Shown here: in pieces, positions 34,021 through 41,617 of the stretch | How the letters are laid out: every line of letters starts with the position of its first letter | Numbering within the stretch: the stretch's first letter is position 1 | Assembly (NCBI RefSeq): GCF_030064675.1 | Contig: NZ_CP116413.1 | Coordinates: 6,666,001 to 6,730,000, forward strand | DNA length: 64,000 nucleotides | Source of the DNA: Crossiella sp. CA-258035 | GTDB lineage: Bacteria > Actinomycetota > Actinomycetes > Mycobacteriales > Pseudonocardiaceae | Direction of reading: 5' to 3' | Made by a program: the position numbers and the translations under genes | The notes under the pieces: model-generated | Databases searched by the model: none | What the model was told of the DNA's origin: nothing | What the model saw: the letters and a program-made list of their open reading frames with translations, nothing else

Positions 34021-34101
34021 TCAGGCAGCGGGAGAGCGGCGACAGGCCATGGTCGTCACACGTCGCAGGTCGACGTGGATACGGGATACCAGGGTGGTCA
34101 C
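34021..34101 (-). CDS. Orphan leader peptide of the HVDLRRV type
   Basis: A 26-residue ORF with a GTG start contains SRIHVDLRRVTTMACRR, matching the short leader peptides annotated in actinobacteria as attenuators upstream of sulfur-metabolism genes (basic residues, HVDL, one cysteine near the end). No gene on the same strand follows it; downstream lies the convergent VOC gene. The OsmC-like gene at 34262 is divergent. The rest of 33932-34261 holds no other gene, only a short stretch resembling a tRNA-Leu D-arm (33990-34004). Confidence 0.55.
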   Translation of the reverse strand: MTTLVSRIHVDLRRVTTMACRRSPAA

Positions 34102-34261
34102 GCTAGCGAGGCTAGCAGCGCTCCGGGGTGACCGGCGGAAAGCGCCCACCATGTGAGAGGAATTCCCCCACCCGGTCGAAGAACATTGTTCCGCACCTTG
34201 ACCGGGCGTCGTTCGGGTCAGCACGATTCGGTATTCGCTCAATTCCCCCGGGAGTGCCGTC

Positions 34262-34759
34262 ATGTCGTTGACCGATGTTTTCGAGGCCACGCGCAGCGCG
34301 GTCGCCGAGGATCCGTACCACGCCGGGGCGGTCTTCGACGCGCACTGCGCGGTGGTCGCCGGGACGGACACCAGGGTGCGGGTGCGCGTCCGCGGCCACG
34401 AGCAGACCGCGGACGAGTGCGTGGCCCGCGGCGGCGCGGACGCCGGGCCGAACCCGGTGGAGTACGCGCTGGCCTCGCTGGGCTCCTGTCAGGTCCTCAC
34501 CTACCAGTTCTGGGCCGCGCGCCTGGGCATCCGGCTCAGCTCGGTGTCGGTGGAGGTGACCGGGGAGCTGGACCGGCGCGGGTTCTTCGGGCTCACCGAG
34601 CACACCAGGCCCGGGTTCACCGGCATCACGGTGCGGGTCCGGCTGGACGGGCCGGAGGCCAGGGAGCGCTACGAGCTGCTGCGCCAGGAGGTCGACCGGC
34701 ACTCCCCGGTGCTGGACCTGTTCCGCGCGGAGACCCCGGTGGGCACCGAGCTGCGCTGA
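34262..34759 (+). CDS. OsmC-like protein
   Basis: The 165-residue protein has the OsmC-fold signature GPNPVEYALASLGSCQVLTYQ with the first active-site cysteine at Cys76. In OsmC and Ohr enzymes a second cysteine in a CP motif completes the thiol-peroxidase cycle; here the corresponding motif reads HSPVLDLF with Ser148. The protein may be inactive as a classical peroxiredoxin or use another thiol. GGGAG lies about 7 nt before the ATG. It is divergent from the leader peptide. Confidence 0.86.
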   Translation: MSLTDVFEATRSAVAEDPYHAGAVFDAHCAVVAGTDTRVRVRVRGHEQTADECVARGGADAGPNPVEYALASLGSCQVLTYQFWAARLGIRLSSVSVEVTGELDRRGFFGLTEHTRPGFTGITVRVRLDGPEARERYELLRQEVDRHSPVLDLFRAETPVGTELR

Positions 34760-34768
34760 GCGCGGAAA

Positions 34769-36046
34769 ATGCGGGGCATGGAACTGACCAAGCTGGACGC
34801 CGGCGAGCTGCCCGCCCCCCTGGCCGATCTGCGCAAGGCCTACGAGGAGCTGAAGGCGCAGAACCTGAAGCTGGACCTCACCAGGGGCAAGCCCGCCGCC
34901 GAGCAGCTCGACCTGGCCAACGAGCTGCTCACCTTGCCGGGCAAGGACATCTTCTCCGCCGGGGGCACCGACACCCGCAACTACGGTGGTCTGCTGGGTC
35001 TGCCGGAGCTGCGCGAGATCTTCAGCGGCCCGCTGGGCGTGCCGGTGCCGCAGCTGCTGGCGCTGGGCAACTCCAGCCTCGCGGTGATGCACGAGACCAT
35101 CGTGTTCTCGCTGCTCAAGGGCCCGGTCGACGGTGAGCCGTGGGTGGGTCAGCAGGTCAAGTTCCTCTGCCCGGTGCCCGGTTACGACCGGCACTTCTCG
35201 CTGCTGGCGCAGTTCGGCATCGAGCCGGTGCCGGTGCCGATGACCGAGCACGGCCCCGACATGGACGTGGTGGAACGGCTGGTCGCGCAGGACGCCTCGA
35301 TCAAGGGCATCTGGTGCGTGCCCAAGTACGCCAACCCCACCGGCGCGGTCTACTCCGAGGACACGGTGCGCCGCCTGGCCTCGATGCCGGCCGCGGCCAA
35401 GGACTTCCGGCTGTTCTGGGACAACGCCTACGCGCTGCACCACCTCACCGAGGAGTCCATCGAGATCGCCAACGTGCTGGAGCTGGCGACCGAGGCCGGG
35501 AACCCCAACCGCCCCTTCATCTTCGCCTCCTCCTCGAAGATCACCTTCGCCGGGGCGGGGGTGGCCTTCTTCGGCGGCTCGCCGGAGAACGTGGCCTGGC
35601 TGACCAAGAACCAGAGCTTCGGCACCATCGGCCCGGACAAGGTCAACCAGCTGCGGCACGTGGCCTTCCTCAAGGACACCGACGGCCTGCTGGCGCACAT
35701 GGTCAAGCAGCGCGAGGTGATCGCGCCGAAGTTCGACATGGTGCTGCACATGCTGGACAAGCGTCTCGGTGGCACCGGGGTGGCGGCCTGGAGCAAGCCC
35801 AAGGGCGGCTACTTCATCAGCCTGGACGTGCTCGACGGCACCGCCAAGCGCGTGGTGCAGCTGGCCAAGGAGGCCGGCATCGTGCTGACCCCGGCCGGCG
35901 CCACCTTCCCCGGCGGCAACGACCCGCGGGACCGCAACATCCGGCTGGCGCCGACCTTCCCGGAGATCCGCGAGGTCGCGCTGGCCATGGAGGGCGTGGT
36001 GACCTGCGTGCTGCTGGCCGCGGTGGAGAAGCTCAGCGGCAACTGA
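34769..36046 (+). CDS. Aspartate aminotransferase, type Ic (Rv3722c-like)
   Basis: This roughly 425-residue PLP enzyme matches the actinobacterial class Ic aspartate aminotransferases closely: LDLTRGKP, RNYGGLLGLPELR, FLCPVPGYDRHFSLL, GIWCVPKYANPTG, FWDNAYALHHL, and FASSSKITFAGAG containing the PLP lysine. It interconverts aspartate and 2-oxoglutarate with oxaloacetate and glutamate. An in-frame ATG at 34778 (MELTKL) is an alternative start. It follows the OsmC-like gene by 9 bp. Confidence 0.93.
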   Translation: MRGMELTKLDAGELPAPLADLRKAYEELKAQNLKLDLTRGKPAAEQLDLANELLTLPGKDIFSAGGTDTRNYGGLLGLPELREIFSGPLGVPVPQLLALGNSSLAVMHETIVFSLLKGPVDGEPWVGQQVKFLCPVPGYDRHFSLLAQFGIEPVPVPMTEHGPDMDVVERLVAQDASIKGIWCVPKYANPTGAVYSEDTVRRLASMPAAAKDFRLFWDNAYALHHLTEESIEIANVLELATEAGNPNRPFIFASSSKITFAGAGVAFFGGSPENVAWLTKNQSFGTIGPDKVNQLRHVAFLKDTDGLLAHMVKQREVIAPKFDMVLHMLDKRLGGTGVAAWSKPKGGYFISLDVLDGTAKRVVQLAKEAGIVLTPAGATFPGGNDPRDRNIRLAPTFPEIREVALAMEGVVTCVLLAAVEKLSGN

Positions 36047-36109
36047 TCCCCCGGCTCCCGCCCCGGTCGCGTCCGGCGCACCGGGGCGGGCCGGATTAGC
36101 CTTGGCCGC

Positions 36110-36775
36110 ATGCGCGTCGTCATCGCCGGAGGCCACGGCCAGATCGCCCTCAAGCTCGAAGCCCTGCTCGCCGCCAGGGGCGACAGCGTGGCCGGGCTCA
36201 TCCGCAACCCCGAGCACGCCGCCGACCTGCGCGCCGTGGGCGCCGAACCGGTGGAGCTGGACCTGGAGTCGGCCACCGTGGAGCAGGTGGTGGCCTGCCT
36301 GGCCGGGGCGGACGCGGTGGTCTTCGCCGCGGGCGCGGGCGGCAAGAAGTCGGCCGACGGCAGTGACCGCAAGCAGAACGTGGACCTCGGCGCGGCCGCG
36401 CTGCTGGCCGAGGCGGCCGAGCGGGCCGGGGTGCGCCGCTACCTGATGATCTCCTCCTACGGCGCGGACACCGACCCCCAGGGCGACTACCCGGCCAGCT
36501 TCGCCGACTACCTGCGGGCCAAGGGCGCGGCCGATGAGGACCTGCGCCGCCGGGACCTGGACTGGACCGTCCTGCGCCCGGTCACCCTGACCAACGAGGA
36601 GCCGACCGGCCGGGTCACCCTGGCGGCGAAGGTCGAGCCCACCCAGGTCACCAGGGCCGATGTGGCCGCGGTGCTGCTCGCCCTGCTGGACACCCCCGCC
36701 GCCGCCGGCCTGACCGTCGAGCTCACCGCTGGCGACACCCCGGTCCAGGAGGCGGTGGCCAAGATCGCCGGGTAG
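36110..36775 (+). CDS. NAD(P)-binding atypical short-chain dehydrogenase (NmrA/YwnB-like)
   Basis: The 221-residue protein has a glycine-rich dinucleotide motif at the N-terminus (VVIAGGHGQIALKL), an acidic D-L-E-S segment after strand 3, VVFAAGAGG and ISSYGAD. The YxxxK catalytic pair is present only loosely (DYLRAKGAADEDL). It resembles the YwnB/SDR_a5 group of NAD(P)-binding proteins. The specific reaction is unknown. Confidence 0.88.
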   Translation: MRVVIAGGHGQIALKLEALLAARGDSVAGLIRNPEHAADLRAVGAEPVELDLESATVEQVVACLAGADAVVFAAGAGGKKSADGSDRKQNVDLGAAALLAEAAERAGVRRYLMISSYGADTDPQGDYPASFADYLRAKGAADEDLRRRDLDWTVLRPVTLTNEEPTGRVTLAAKVEPTQVTRADVAAVLLALLDTPAAAGLTVELTAGDTPVQEAVAKIAG

Positions 36776-36884
36776 CCCGCGCTCCGGCATGACTTAGCTC
36801 GCAGTCCCCCGGGTTCGCGTCATGAACCCGGGGGAACGGGGTCCCCCACTCAGGCGGACCCTGCCCCCGTTCGGAGGACGAGCA

Positions 36885-38279
36885 ATGTCGGAGACACCCC
36901 CAGGAGCCGAGGTGCCCAGCGACGCTGAGCTGATCACCATGGTCAGGGCCGGTGTCACCGACGGTTACGGCGAGCTGTACCGGCGGCACGTCGGCTCCGC
37001 GACCGCCTTCGCCCGCCAGCTGGCCAGCGCCGCCAGCGAGGTGGACGACCTGGTCGCCGAGGCGTTCACCAAGGTCCTGGACGCGCTGCGGGCGGGCAAG
37101 GGCCCAGAGCTGGCGTTCCGCTCCTACCTGCTGACCACCCTGCGCAACATCGCCTACGAACGGCACCGGCGGGCCAAGCCGGTCACCCTCAGCGACGACC
37201 TGGGCGAGGTCCCGGACCAGGTGGAGACCCAGGCCAGCGTGTTCGAGGACATCGAGCGCTCCCTGGCCGCCAAGGCCTTCCAGCGGCTGCCGGAACGCTG
37301 GCAGGCGGTGCTCTGGTACACCGAGATCGAAGGCCACAACCCCGCCGAGGTCGCCCCCCTGCTCGGCCTCAACCCCAACGGCGTCTCCGCACTGGCCTAC
37401 CGCGCCCGCGAGGGCCTGCGCCAGGCATACCTGCAGGTCCACCTGGCCGACACGGACAACGGCCGCTGCCGCGCCACGGTCGAGCGGCTGGGCGCGTGGA
37501 CCCGGAGCCGGTTGTCCAAGCGCGAGGCGGCGCAGGTGGAGACGCACCTGGACACCTGCGAGCAGTGCCGGGCACTGGCGGCGGAACTGGTGGACCTCAA
37601 CGGCGCGCTGCGAGCGGCGGCGGGACCGTTGGTGCTGGGAGTCGGGGCGGCCGGGTACCTGGCGGCCGCGGCGAGCGACAGCGGACTCGGCGGTGCGGCT
37701 GGCGCGGCGGGTGCGAGCGGCGGCGCGGCTGGCGCGGGCGGAGCGGGCAGTGCTGGCGACAACGGAATCGCGGGCGGCGGGGGTGCTGGCGGTTCGGGCG
37801 GCGGTGCTGGCGGTGGCGCGGGCGGTGCCGGCGGCTCGCTGGGCCAGTCCTTCTCCGCGCTGGTGGCGGTCGCGGCCGGGGTGGGCGCGGTGAGCATCGC
37901 GCTGGCCGCCCAGCCCTCCGAAGCCGCCCAGCCCCGGGTCCAAACCCCACCGGCGGCCCTCCCGACCTCACCAAGCCCGGCCCCCTCCACCCAGCCGACC
38001 ACCCCATCGACCCCACCCCCGCCCACTCCCCCGTCCACCACCACCCCGCCCACCCCAACCCCGCCCACCACAACCCCCACCCCTCACCCACCACCCCGCT
38101 CCCGCCCCGGACGCCGACCAGCGCCCCGACCACCACCCCCACCACAACCACCTCGCCTCCTCCGACCACCACCACGCCTCCGCCGACCACCACTCCCCCG
38201 CCGCCGGCCCAGGCCCGGCTGGTCGCCAGCGCCGAGTCCAGCCGGACGCATCCCGGCGGCACCGCTCGCTACTGGCTGA
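36885..38279 (+). CDS. ECF sigma factor fused to zinc-finger anti-sigma-like and membrane/linker region (frame breaks in linker)
   Basis: Sigma region 2 (SEVDDLVAEAFTKVLDALR) and region 4 (LPERWQAVLWYTEIEG, VAPLLGLNPNGVSALAYRAR) are followed by an HxxxCxxC zinc motif (THLDTCEQCRAL), a Gly/Ala-rich stretch, a membrane segment (SALVAVAAGVGAVSIALAA) and a Pro/Thr linker. In this frame the linker turns arginine-rich after about 38095 and stops at 38279, while the Pro/Thr character and a folded C-terminal domain continue one frame over to 38566. This indicates a missing base near 38073-38105. GGAGG lies 8 nt before the ATG at 36885; an upstream ATG at 36822 lacks a site. Confidence 0.85.
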   Translation: MSETPPGAEVPSDAELITMVRAGVTDGYGELYRRHVGSATAFARQLASAASEVDDLVAEAFTKVLDALRAGKGPELAFRSYLLTTLRNIAYERHRRAKPVTLSDDLGEVPDQVETQASVFEDIERSLAAKAFQRLPERWQAVLWYTEIEGHNPAEVAPLLGLNPNGVSALAYRAREGLRQAYLQVHLADTDNGRCRATVERLGAWTRSRLSKREAAQVETHLDTCEQCRALAAELVDLNGALRAAAGPLVLGVGAAGYLAAAASDSGLGGAAGAAGASGGAAGAGGAGSAGDNGIAGGGGAGGSGGGAGGGAGGAGGSLGQSFSALVAVAAGVGAVSIALAAQPSEAAQPRVQTPPAALPTSPSPAPSTQPTTPSTPPPPTPPSTTTPPTPTPPTTTPTPHPPPRSRPGRRPAPRPPPPPQPPRLLRPPPRLRRPPLPRRRPRPGWSPAPSPAGRIPAAPLATG

Positions 38280-38566
38280 CCGTGCGCAACCTCGGCACCG
38301 CCGCCTCCGAGCCGGTGCGGGTCCGGTTGTCCCTGCCCGAGTGGGTCATCGCGCGGGGCGGCAATGGCACCCGGTGCGCGCAGCAGGGCCGGGTGGCCGA
38401 GTGCTCGGTCAGCGGAGCGCTCGCCCCGGGCGCCCAGGTGACGGTCCGGATCTCCTTGCACGTCAGCGTGTTCAGCCCCGGGGGCGAGGTGTCCGGGACG
38501 GTGTCGGCCGGGGACGTGCGCGCGCCGGTGGCCCCGGTGCGGGTGGGTAGCCGGTTCGGCTCCTGA
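38081..38566 (+). pseudogene. Displaced 3' part of the sigma factor fusion (linker end and extracellular DUF11/CARDB-like domain)
   Basis: This frame has no plausible start of its own. It continues the Pro/Thr-rich linker (TSAPTTTPTTTTSPPP) and then encodes a beta-sandwich-like domain (GGTARYWLTVRNLGTAASEP, CAQQGRVAECSVSGALAPGA) ending at 38566. It reads as the outside part of the membrane-anchored sigma fusion, separated by a -1 frame change in a C-rich run. A sequencing or assembly error is the simplest cause; slippage or true inactivation are alternatives. Confidence 0.72.
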
Positions 38567-38576
38567 GCCGGACCCA

Positions 38577-38620
38577 AATGGTCTAGACCCATTGACGTCC
38601 GTGGCCGGTCGTCCTAACTT
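38577..38620 (+). promoter_or_regulatory. Chitinase promoter with DasR-type (dre) box
   Basis: AATGGTCTAGACCCATT (38577-38593) matches the DasR responsive element (core TGGTCTAGACCA) used for GlcNAc-dependent control of chitinases in streptomycetes. It overlaps a good -35 hexamer TTGACG (38592-38597), followed after 17 bp by TAACTT (38615-38620). A GntR-type DasR repressor bound here would block polymerase. The transcription start would be about 90 nt before the chitinase ATG. Confidence 0.85.
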
Positions 38621-38713
38621 CGGTGCAACGTCGGGGAACTCCGATCCGCCGCTGGTTCTTCAGTTCCGCCGCGCGCTCCGCCGAGCGCGCGCGAATCCCT
38701 GTGAGGGAGAACC

Positions 38714-41005
38714 ATGTCCAGGATCAGCTCCGCCCTCGCCAGGAGCCGCCGGGCGCTCGCCGCCGGCACGGCCCTGTTGCTCCTTCCCCTGCTCGGACTC
38801 ACCGCCCTCGCCCCCGCGGCCAGCGCCGCCGCCGGGCTCACCGCCAGCTACTCCGGCGCGGACCGGCAGGGCAAGTACGTCATCAGCAACCCCACCGCCG
38901 CGGCGATCACCGGCTGGAAGATCGAGTTCGACCTGCCGGCCGGCACCACGGTGAGCAACACCTGGTACGGCAAGACCACGGTGTCCGGCAACCGGGTCAC
39001 CATCGACCACGAGCACTACAACGCCAGGGTCAACCCGGGCGCGACCACCGAGCCGTACAGCCCGACCTTCCAGCTCACCGGGACCGGCGTGCCCGCGAAC
39101 TGCCGGATCAACGGCAACAAGTGCGACGGCGCGGCCGACCGCGGCCCGGAGGCCCCGACCGGCCTGCGAAGCATCGGCAAGACCACCAAGACCGTCACCC
39201 TGGCCTGGACCGCGGCCGTGGCCGGTGACTTCCCGGTCGCGGGCTACGAGATCACCGGCGGCGCCGGCGTGGTCTCGGTGACCGGGACCTCCGGCACGGT
39301 GACCGGCCTGACCCCGAACACCGACTACACCTTCACCGTCAAGGCCCGCGACACCAGGGGCAACCTCTCCCCGGCCAGCGCGGCGGTCACCGTGCGCACC
39401 AACAACCCCGGCGACGACACCCAGCCGCCGACCGTGCCCGGCAACCTGCGCAGCACCGGCAAGACCTCCACCAGCGTCGCGCTGGCCTGGAACGCCTCCA
39501 CCGACAACTCGGGTATCGCGAACTACGATATATATCGCGATGGTGTATATGCCGCGACCGTGACCGGCACATCGTCCACTGTGGAGGGTCTGTCGCCGAG
39601 CACCGCCTACCGGTTCACCGTGCGGGCGAGGGACAACTACGACAACCAGTCCGCGCTGAGCAACGAGGTCGCGGTGACCACCGACGACCTGGTCGGTCCC
39701 GGCAAACACGCCAGGGTCGGCTACTTCGTGCAGTGGGGCATCTACGGCCGCCAGTTCTTCGTGCGCAACCTGGACACCAGCGGCGCCGCGGCCAAGCTGA
39801 CCCACATCAACTACGCCTTCGCCAACATCGACCCGGTCAACCTGACCTGTCTGCAGGGCGTCACCAAGGGCACCAGCGCCGACCCGCAGGACCCGAACCA
39901 GGGTGACGGGGCAGGCGACGCCGAGGCCGACTACAGCCGTCCGTTCGCCGCCGGGCAGTCGGTGGACGGGGTGGCCGACACCGGCTGGGAACCGTTGCGC
40001 GGCAACTACAACCAGCTCCGCAAGCTCAAGGCCAAGCACCCGCACCTGAAGGTGTTGATCTCACTCGGCGGCTGGACCTACTCGAAGTACTTCTCCGACG
40101 TGGCCGCCACCGACGCGGCCCGCAAGAAGTTCGTCAGCAGCTGCCTCGACATCTACATCAAGGGCAACCTGCCCACCTACAACGGCGCGGGCGGCGCGGG
40201 CTCGGCCGCCGGCATCTTCGACGGCATCGACCTGGACTGGGAGTGGCCGGGCGCCGAAGGGCACGCGGGCAACCACATCAGCCCCAACGACAAGCGCAAC
40301 AACACCCTGCTGGTGGCGGAGTTCCGGCGGCAGCTGGACGCGCTGGGCCAGCAGAACAAGAAGCAGTACCAGCTGACCGCCTTCACCCCCGCCGACCCGG
40401 CCAAGGTCGACGCGGGCTGGGAGATCTCCGGACCCGACCACGTCTTCAAGTACCTCGACATGGCCAACGTCCAGGGCTACGACTTCCACGGCGCCGGCAG
40501 CGACAACTCCTGGGAGCCCAAGCGAACCGGCCACCAGGGCAACCTGTACACCGACACCGAGGACCCGTACAACGTCCACTTCAGCGTGGAGAACGCGGTC
40601 AACCACTACCTCAAGGCCGGGGTGAACCCGCGCAAGCTCACCATCGGCTTCGCCTACTACGGCCGCGGCTGGCAGCAGGTCACCGACGGTGGCAAGAAGG
40701 GCGAGTGGCAGGCCGCGAACGGGGCCGCGCCAGGCCAGTTCGCCGAGGAGGCGGGCACACGTGGTTACAGCAACCTGCTCGCCAGCGTGCCGGGCATGAC
40801 GATCCACCACGACGAGCAGTCGGTGTCCACCTACGGCTACACCGGCAACAACGGCCAGTGGTGGAGTTTCGACGACGCCTGGTCGATCGGCAAGAAGACG
40901 GCCTGGCTGAAGAGCAAGAACCTGTTGGGCGCGATGGTGTGGGAGATGTCCGGGGACACCGGGAACGGCTCACTCACCACGGCGCTGGACAACGGGCTGC
41001 GCTGA
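38714..41005 (+). CDS. Secreted GH18 chitinase with CBM2-like and two FnIII domains
   Basis: The 763-residue protein has a signal peptide (1-39), a CBM2-like domain (about 40-137, GWKIEFDLPAGTTVSNTWYG, Cys130/Cys137), two fibronectin III modules (about 145-230 and 240-325) and a GH18 catalytic domain (about 332-763) with SLGGWTYS and FDGIDLDWEWPG, where Glu510 is the acid/base. It hydrolyses chitin extracellularly. A dre box in its promoter suggests GlcNAc-responsive DasR control. The second FnIII module carries an AT-rich anomaly, CGATATATATCG, at 39526-39537. Confidence 0.96.
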   Translation: MSRISSALARSRRALAAGTALLLLPLLGLTALAPAASAAAGLTASYSGADRQGKYVISNPTAAAITGWKIEFDLPAGTTVSNTWYGKTTVSGNRVTIDHEHYNARVNPGATTEPYSPTFQLTGTGVPANCRINGNKCDGAADRGPEAPTGLRSIGKTTKTVTLAWTAAVAGDFPVAGYEITGGAGVVSVTGTSGTVTGLTPNTDYTFTVKARDTRGNLSPASAAVTVRTNNPGDDTQPPTVPGNLRSTGKTSTSVALAWNASTDNSGIANYDIYRDGVYAATVTGTSSTVEGLSPSTAYRFTVRARDNYDNQSALSNEVAVTTDDLVGPGKHARVGYFVQWGIYGRQFFVRNLDTSGAAAKLTHINYAFANIDPVNLTCLQGVTKGTSADPQDPNQGDGAGDAEADYSRPFAAGQSVDGVADTGWEPLRGNYNQLRKLKAKHPHLKVLISLGGWTYSKYFSDVAATDAARKKFVSSCLDIYIKGNLPTYNGAGGAGSAAGIFDGIDLDWEWPGAEGHAGNHISPNDKRNNTLLVAEFRRQLDALGQQNKKQYQLTAFTPADPAKVDAGWEISGPDHVFKYLDMANVQGYDFHGAGSDNSWEPKRTGHQGNLYTDTEDPYNVHFSVENAVNHYLKAGVNPRKLTIGFAYYGRGWQQVTDGGKKGEWQAANGAAPGQFAEEAGTRGYSNLLASVPGMTIHHDEQSVSTYGYTGNNGQWWSFDDAWSIGKKTAWLKSKNLLGAMVWEMSGDTGNGSLTTALDNGLR

Positions 41006-41012
41006 GCACGCG

Positions 41013-41040
41013 GGTGGGGCGGGCTCCGGCTCGCCCCACC
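41013..41040. terminator. Hairpin terminator after the chitinase gene
   Basis: GGTGGGGCG (41013-41021) pairs with CGCCCCACC (41032-41040) around a 10-nt loop, 8 bp after the chitinase stop. No clear T-run follows, as is common in this GC range. It separates the chitinase from the convergent pseudogene and may serve both strands. Confidence 0.65.
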
Positions 41041-41043
41041 GGC

Positions 41044-41557
41044 TCAGCCGAAACCCTCAAGCGCGGGCAAGGTTTCCACCAGTCTGAGGAACTCGGCGAC
41101 GGCCTTACGCTGCCACGCGTTCTGGGCGGTCTCACCCAGCTCCTGTGCCATCTTGACGACCAACGGCCGATCTCCGTGCGAGTACTGCCACCACGTCCGC
41201 AACGCCGGTATCCGCATGTGGAAGTCCGGCTCGTCGCCTTCAGTCGTGGCGATTTCCTTCAGGTAGCGAGCTGCTGCACCCAAGTCGATGTCCCCCAGTC
41301 TGAGCAGCTCCTCTGCGGCGAAGATTCGTTGGCTGGTCGACCAGTGGTCGTCCTCGATCCGTTGCTGGAGCACGGCCGCGGCCTCCACCCGGAACCGGCC
41401 CCCAGCTCCGCCAGTTCCGCAGCCGCAAACGCGGAAAGGTCATCCCGGCCAGTCAGCAGCAACCGCAGCACCGGCCCTGCGTGCCGATCAGCCCAAACGC
41501 ACGGATCAGCGCCTCGTACAGGTAGGCGACGATCCGCCGCGCCCGCTCCTCCAGCAC
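41044..41557 (-). pseudogene. Frameshifted remnant of a helical-repeat protein
   Basis: Three successive frames on the minus strand carry continuous-looking protein: a start region (YLYEALIRAFGLIG) near 41557-41480, then LRLLLTGRDDLSAFAAAELAELG (about 41471-41400), then an open frame from 41388 to the stop at 41044 (IFAAEELLRLGDIDLGAAAR and later). Joining them gives an alpha-helical, HEAT-like protein of about 170 residues. At least two frame changes and a UGA in the first segment indicate decay. Base composition is slightly lower in GC than its neighbours. Confidence 0.6.
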
Positions 41558-41617
41558 TAGGGAACCGACCCAGGCGAGCTGGGTCGTCCGCCCGCTACTC
41601 CCGCGAAACCGGGAGAA

